NCBI GenBank assembly: GCA_963702535.1
Contig: CAVPDG010000012.1
Coordinates: forward strand, 1 to 64,000
Length of the DNA stretch: 64,000 bases
DNA from: CAVPDG01 sp963702535
GTDB taxonomy: Bacteria; Chloroflexota; Anaerolineae; Anaerolineales; UBA4823
Direction: 5' to 3'
Shown: piece by piece, positions 60,092 through 64,000 of the stretch
How the letters are laid out: each line of letters starts with the position of its first letter
Position numbering within the stretch: the first letter of the stretch is position 1
Translations under genes and position numbers: made by a program
The notes under the pieces: model-generated
Seen by the model: only the letters and a program-made list of their open reading frames with translations
The model's database searches: none
What the model was told of the DNA's origin: nothing

Positions 60092-61335
60092 GCATCGATT
60101 TCAGGCAGCAGCACCCAGCCGGCGCCTTTATAGTATTCGAATACATGTCCGGTTGCCGTAGGCGTCCCTTCAGCCAGCACCCGCACAGCCTGGGGCGCCT
60201 GCGCCCAATAGGCAAGCCCTGGCTCGGTCAGATAAAGGTAGAGATAATACTCTCCCTGCATAATGGCAGGTAACTGCATGGTGTGCACCAGATGGAATGG
60301 GCCTGGCTCATAGCGCGGTGTGTAGCCGCGAGAGTGCCCAGGGCTGAAAAATGCCAGCGGAGTCTCATAAAGGTCAAATATCCTGGCTTCAAGCTCAAGA
60401 TGGATCGGTTCTTTGATCTGCCCACTTACCTCAATCGTAATCTCATTGTCACCAGGCAGCAACCTCAGCTCATCCTCCGTGCCGCCGTTGACCGTTATCG
60501 ATTCGATCTCCACCGCTGGATTGGTCTCATCAAGATGATCCATGATTTGTCCCGATTTCTTGGCGCCATGCGCCAGGTAACGCACAATGCACTCTGTCAC
60601 CCCACCGTTCAGCGCCAGGCTACCCGATTCAAGCAAAACCGCCCGGTGGCAGAGCTGGCGGACAGCCCCAAGGTTGTGGCTAACGAACAACACCGTCCGT
60701 CCTTGCCGGGCAACGTCGCCCATCTTACCCAGGCACTTCTCCTGGAATGAAACATCCCCAACGGCGAGTACTTCATCCACCATCAGGATTTCTGTCTCGA
60801 GGTGCGCTGCGACAGCAAACGCCAGCCGAACATACATCCCACTGGAATAACGCTTCACAGGCGTATCGATGAATTTTTCAACCTCTGCAAATGCGACAAT
60901 CTCATCGAATTTTTGATCGATCTCGCTCTTCCTCATTCCCAGGATTGCACCGTTCAGGTACACGTTCTCCCGTCCTGTCAGCTCGGGATGGAATCCTGTG
61001 CCTACCTCCAACAACGAGCCCACGCGCCCATTGATATATGCCTTGCCGCCGGTTGGCTCAGTGATGCGAGAGAGCATCTTCAGGAGTGTGCTCTTACCGG
61101 CTCCGTTTCTACCGATCACACCCACCACCTCGCCCCGGTACACATCAAAAGACACCCCGTGTAATGCCCAGATGATCTCATCCTCATCCGGCTCTCGGAG
61201 TGTGGTCACCAGGTAGCGAAATGGGTCGACCACACGCCTAAGTAACGCTCTCCGGCTTCTAGCTCGACGCTCAAGCCTGCCGATTCGGTAGCGCTTGGAT
61301 AAATTATCAACGCGGATAACCAGCTCTTCCATCAA
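60088..61335 (-). CDS. wzt: Polysaccharide ABC transporter ATP-binding protein, Wzt-like
   Basis: A 415-residue ATPase for export of a lipid-linked glycan. Walker A is GRNGAGKST (75-83), signature YSSGMYVRLAFA (163-174), Walker B ILMVDEVLAVGD (183-194), and H-loop H220. Residues ~265-415 form a Wzt C-terminal carbohydrate-binding domain (LLPGDNEITIEVSGQIKEP, GEYYLYLYLTEPG), which in other systems recognises the chain terminus. The Wzm permease normally beside it is not in the window. The next three genes overlap in series, so this starts a tightly coupled block. Confidence 0.93.
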   Translation of the reverse strand: MMEELVIRVDNLSKRYRIGRLERRARSRRALLRRVVDPFRYLVTTLREPDEDEIIWALHGVSFDVYRGEVVGVIGRNGAGKSTLLKMLSRITEPTGGKAYINGRVGSLLEVGTGFHPELTGRENVYLNGAILGMRKSEIDQKFDEIVAFAEVEKFIDTPVKRYSSGMYVRLAFAVAAHLETEILMVDEVLAVGDVSFQEKCLGKMGDVARQGRTVLFVSHNLGAVRQLCHRAVLLESGSLALNGGVTECIVRYLAHGAKKSGQIMDHLDETNPAVEIESITVNGGTEDELRLLPGDNEITIEVSGQIKEPIHLELEARIFDLYETPLAFFSPGHSRGYTPRYEPGPFHLVHTMQLPAIMQGEYYLYLYLTEPGLAYWAQAPQAVRVLAEGTPTATGHVFEYYKGAGWVLLPEIDA

Positions 61336-61469
61336 CGGGTTCCAATCAAAGTTTGATCACACTCGAGGGAGTGCCCTAGAATTAGTTGCGCCAAATTATA
61401 CGTGCAAAACAGGGAAAAACAACCAGGATCAGACCGTTTTTTCCAACCTTAACTGGTCTGGTATCTTAA

Positions 61470-61493
61470 ATCCTCCTTTAATTTCTGGAGGAT
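61470..61493 (-). terminator. Possible weak terminator between surface-protein gene and wzt
   Basis: A 7-bp stem ATCCTCC/GGAGGAT with a 10-base loop. On the minus strand it is followed by TTTAAG. It lies in a 230-bp gap that also has a CAGACC/GGTCTG repeat at about 61423-61460. This gap probably ends the surface-protein transcript and holds the promoter of the wzt-led genes. Confidence 0.4.
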
Positions 61494-61565
61494 CCTTGAG
61501 ATTCGCAATATTGTTCTTTCTCTGCGACCCACCCACAACGTAGATAGTGGCACTCAGGAATGAGA

Positions 61566-64000
61566 TTATGGTCCTGCGTGATAAATTCCAATAGACCAGT
61601 ATCCGCTGGTATTAATCCCATCCACAGCGATAATCCACTCTGATCCCGTCCATACCGGATCAAAGTTATGCATACCATTCTGGTTCCATCCTGATGGTCC
61701 ATGCGTCAGGATGGGGGATTCGGCAATCTCATGCTCCGAATAAGTTGTGGGGGTAAGTGTATCTACCTGGAAAATTCGCACCTCGGAGCCGTAGGTCACG
61801 TCGTCTCTTTGAACGGTACGGATGATCTTATTCGTATCGTACACAAAGGAACGGCCTCCCAGTCGCGCCCGGCTGGCGTCGCCGATTACGATCGGGCTGA
61901 GTGGATGCTGCACCCAGCCGCCTGTCAGGTTGTTCGAATAGTACAGGTAACACTCCGTATTCGATGTGGTGCTGGTAAACATCCACCAATAGCCATCATG
62001 GAAGAAAATGGATGTATCGACGAAGGGTCTTCCGCTGACCAATGTAGCCACATACGTCCAGTTGTACGGGAAGTTTTGCGCCTCATACAGACGGATCGAG
62101 TTAGCCTGGAACGTCTCCGGGATCATGTAGTAATGACCGTTTGCCTTGAAGATGTATGGGTAGGAGAGATGGAAGGTTTCGGTCAGCACCAACTGGTCAT
62201 AATTCCAATGATATCCATCGCTGCTGCGTGCAAGCCCAACATGCCCTTTGCCGCCAATGTCATACACTTCAAAGAACAGGTACCATTGGTTGTTCTCGTA
62301 GAAGAGGAACGGGTCTGCTACAAAGGTGCTTGGAATATCAGTTACCATTCCCGCTGTCATGACGGGGTTGGGGACTACCGAGTTCGGCTGCAGATTGGTG
62401 AATGGGCTGGTCGTCACACTATGCCAATCAGGGTTGGTCGTTACCGGTCCGCTGGTTGGTACTGGGGTTGGCGTATAGACCGGCGTCTGGGTGGCAGTCG
62501 GCGCGGTTGTGGGGGTGCCAGAGGGCAGCGGTTGCGGACCGCTCGCGCCCCACGACTGGAAATTATCGAAGTAGTAGGAGCCACGTGTCGAGCCAATCGA
62601 TCCAAAAGCTCCCAGGCGGACGTATTCCAGCCGGCGGGTGTCATTATCGATACCTGTCAGGTTCGAGCGCAGGACGCCATCCACGCGTAGGGTATAAATC
62701 CCATTATTAGCGCCAGGTGCGCTGGATGCTCGCCACTCGAGCTCAATCAAGTGCGGTGCGTCGCTAATATCGGCAAACTCACCCAGCGCTGGAGCGCCGC
62801 TATCATCGAAGTTCGCGGTGAAGAGGACATACTGGTTGCCCATGTTCCCCAACACCAGGCTGAAGATTTCCTGCCCTGCCCCAGAGAAGCCCCAGAAGAT
62901 GTGGTGGGCATTACCATTCGCAATCGTCGCCGAATTCGGATCGAAGTTAAAGCTCACCCGGTAGTTGTTCTCATTGTTAGGTTTGTCATCCCGCACACCG
63001 ATTGGATTGGAGTCATTCAGCAAAGCCTGCATGCCATAACTTCCCGCGAGAGCAGCCGCAGCGCTCACACTCAAATCCCCGCCATCCGTAACTGCAGACG
63101 TCCACGCGGATAGATTACCAGATTCGAAGTTGTCGGAGAAGACAGGGATCAAGCCCGACGACCTGGTCGCCGTAGGCGAGCTGGTCACCGTCGGCGTTGG
63201 AGTGCTGGTGGGGGTATTGGAAGGCGTAGGCGTCAGCGTGCGCGTCGCGGTGGGAGTCATTGTGGCGGTGCTCGTCGCGGTTGCCGAATTGGTAGCTGTC
63301 GGTGTAGGCGTGCGTGTCTGTGTTGCAGTCAGTGTCGGCGTCAAAGTATAGGTCGGCGTGTCCGTTGCCGTAGCCGTCGGCGTGTTCGTTGCCGTAGCCG
63401 TTGGCGTGTTCGTCGCCGTTGCCGTTGGCGTGTTCGTCGCTGTGGCCGTTGGCGTGTTCGTCGCCGTAGCCGTTGGCGTGTTCGTCGCCGTAGCCGTTGG
63501 CGTGTTCGTCGCCGTTGCCGTTGGCGTGTTCGTCGCCGTAGCCGTTGGCGTGTTCGTCGCCGTGGCGCGTTGGCGTGTCCGTCGCCGTAGCCGTCGGCGT
63601 GTTCGTTGCCGTGGCGGTTGGCGTGTCCGTCGCCGTGGCCGTCGGCGTGTTCGTCGCCGTGGCGGTTGGCGTGTTCGTCGCTGTAGCCGTTGGCGTGTTC
63701 GTCGCCGTGGCGGTCGGCGTGTTCGTCGCCGTGGCGTCGGTCGTGCCGTCGGGCGTGTTCGTCGCCGTAGCCGTCGGCGTGTTCGTCGCCGTGGCCGTCG
63801 GTGTATTCGTCGCCGTAGCGGTCGGCGTGTTCGTCGCCGTAGCGGTCGGCGTGTTCGTCGCTGTGGCCGTCGGTGTGTTCGTTGCCGTGGCGGTTGGCGT
63901 GTTCGTTGCCGTGGCGGTTGGCGTGTTCGTTGCCGTGGCGGTTGGCGTGTTCGTTGCCGTGGCGGTTGGCGTGTTCGTCGCCGTAGCCGTCGGCGTGTTC
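61566..64000 (-). CDS. Surface protein with Thr/Pro stalk, LamG-like and GINT1-like propeller domains (5' end outside window)
   Basis: A partial gene whose start lies beyond the right edge. Order from the N-terminal side: a long (T-A-T-A-T-N-T-P)n stalk from the 24-bp repeats; further Thr/Pro linker; a jelly-roll or LamG-like domain (FSDNFESGNLSAWTSA, YFDNFQSWGA); a second TPT linker; then a ~300-residue five-bladed propeller-like domain (TFVADPFLFYENNQWYLFFE, LSYPYIFKANGHYYMIPE, RPFVDTSIFFHDGYWWMFTS, NFDPVWTGSEWIIAVDG), resembling the GINT1/GH43-like fold. It probably sits on the cell surface and binds or cleaves glycan. A repeat unit of 25 bp breaks the stalk frame. Catalytic residues are not assigned. 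Confidence 0.75.
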   Translation of the reverse strand, partial: TRRRLRRRTRQPPRQRTRQPPRQRTRQPPRQRTRQPPRQRTHRRPQRRTRRPLRRRTRRPLRRRIHRRPRRRTRRRLRRRTRPTARPTPRRRTRRPPRRRTRQRLQRRTRQPPRRRTRRRPRRRTRQPPRQRTRRRLRRRTRQRATATNTPTATATNTPTATATNTPTATATNTPTATATNTPTATATNTPTATATNTPTATATNTPTATATDTPTYTLTPTLTATQTRTPTPTATNSATATSTATMTPTATRTLTPTPSNTPTSTPTPTVTSSPTATRSSGLIPVFSDNFESGNLSAWTSAVTDGGDLSVSAAAALAGSYGMQALLNDSNPIGVRDDKPNNENNYRVSFNFDPNSATIANGNAHHIFWGFSGAGQEIFSLVLGNMGNQYVLFTANFDDSGAPALGEFADISDAPHLIELEWRASSAPGANNGIYTLRVDGVLRSNLTGIDNDTRRLEYVRLGAFGSIGSTRGSYYFDNFQSWGASGPQPLPSGTPTTAPTATQTPVYTPTPVPTSGPVTTNPDWHSVTTSPFTNLQPNSVVPNPVMTAGMVTDIPSTFVADPFLFYENNQWYLFFEVYDIGGKGHVGLARSSDGYHWNYDQLVLTETFHLSYPYIFKANGHYYMIPETFQANSIRLYEAQNFPYNWTYVATLVSGRPFVDTSIFFHDGYWWMFTSTTSNTECYLYYSNNLTGGWVQHPLSPIVIGDASRARLGGRSFVYDTNKIIRTVQRDDVTYGSEVRIFQVDTLTPTTYSEHEIAESPILTHGPSGWNQNGMHNFDPVWTGSEWIIAVDGINTSGYWSIGIYHAGP
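63360..64000. repeat. 24-bp tandem repeat, at least 26 units
   Basis: Twenty-six consecutive units from 63360 to 63996, with a 27th cut by the window edge. The unit reads GTTCGTCGCCGTAGCCGT plus TGGCGT on the plus strand, with changes mainly at third codon positions of the minus-strand frame (T-P-T-A-T-A-T-N). All units are 24 bp except one of 25 bp (63552-63576) and one of 36 bp (63721-63756). Silent variation shows selection on the peptide. The run of near-identical units at 63877-63972 indicates recent expansion. It encodes the stalk of the surface protein. Confidence 0.95.

Noticed and set aside
61701..62690. 329-codon plus-strand ORF opposite the surface protein
   Set aside because: It is antisense to a clearly coding domain-rich gene, with no ribosome site and no recognisable family.
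63360..64000. CRISPR-like regular repeats
   Set aside because: Units are contiguous with no spacers, and they keep a Thr/Pro/Ala/Asn coding frame with silent variation. It is a coding minisatellite.

Overview
The window looks like chromosomal DNA of a Chloroflexota bacterium, probably of the Anaerolineae type. The reasons are surface proteins carrying the YIPLVMR-type motif after the signal peptide, Thr/Pro/Ala/Asn-rich stalks encoded by 24-bp tandem repeats, PadR-linked multi-pass proteins with an EEFDGEM-like N-terminal signature, and moderate GC. This is inference from gene style; there is no rRNA or other taxonomic marker. I recognised no tRNA, rRNA, insertion sequence or CRISPR array.

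Layout. 1-1937: a two-component system (response regulator, and the first codons of its histidine kinase at the edge), a probable 6S RNA with its own terminator, and an ECF sigma factor. 2492-6192: a plus-strand sulfur-handling operon: ArsR regulator, SQR-like flavoprotein, DUF1641 protein, DsrC/TusE-like carrier, DsrE2-like protein with a one-base frameshift, and an FmdB-type zinc ribbon. 6418-8746: a small EF-Tu-domain-2-like protein, an EamA-type exporter and a PiT-type phosphate permease. 8759-11839: a PadR regulator upstream of two related membrane proteins, one broken by about three frameshifts. 11987-12574: an S24/S26-type peptidase.

12581 to the right edge is about 51 kb in which every gene lies on the minus strand: a large exopolysaccharide or cell-surface glycan locus read right to left. 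It contains a Wzt-type ABC ATPase, about a dozen glycosyltransferases, two ArnT-like membrane glycosyltransferases, two UDP-GlcNAc 2-epimerases, two sugar epimerases, three OafA-type acyltransferases, an O-antigen ligase-like protein, a polyprenyl-phosphate sugar phosphotransferase, a Wzc-like kinase, a SIS-GAF fusion next to a heptose-kinase-like GHMP kinase, two asparagine synthetase-like proteins and an NAD synthetase. Surface proteins sit at both ends and in the middle. The glycan is probably built on a polyprenyl carrier, with heptose-like and N-acetylmannosamine-like sugars. No Wzx flippase and no Wzm permease is present, so the export route is incomplete here.

The most interesting unit is 41947-45047: a stand-alone amino-acid adenylation enzyme, a stand-alone carrier protein and an acyl-CoA dehydrogenase, followed by two tandem paralogous acyltransferases. 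The adenylation pocket I derive by eye (D-L-F-Y-L-A-L-V-C-K) resembles, from memory, that of the L-prolyl enzymes of pyrrole pathways (PltF/RedM/CloN4), and the dehydrogenase has the isovaleryl-type base position. I infer that this unit makes pyrrole-2-carboxyl-S-carrier (or another dehydro-aminoacyl group) for decorating the glycan. A second ligase/carrier pair at 31132-32966 resembles exosortase-associated ligases, although no exosortase is visible.

Caution: at least a dozen single-base frameshifts interrupt otherwise good genes, many at homopolymers and five within about 310 bp. Sequencing or assembly error is the simplest explanation for most of them.
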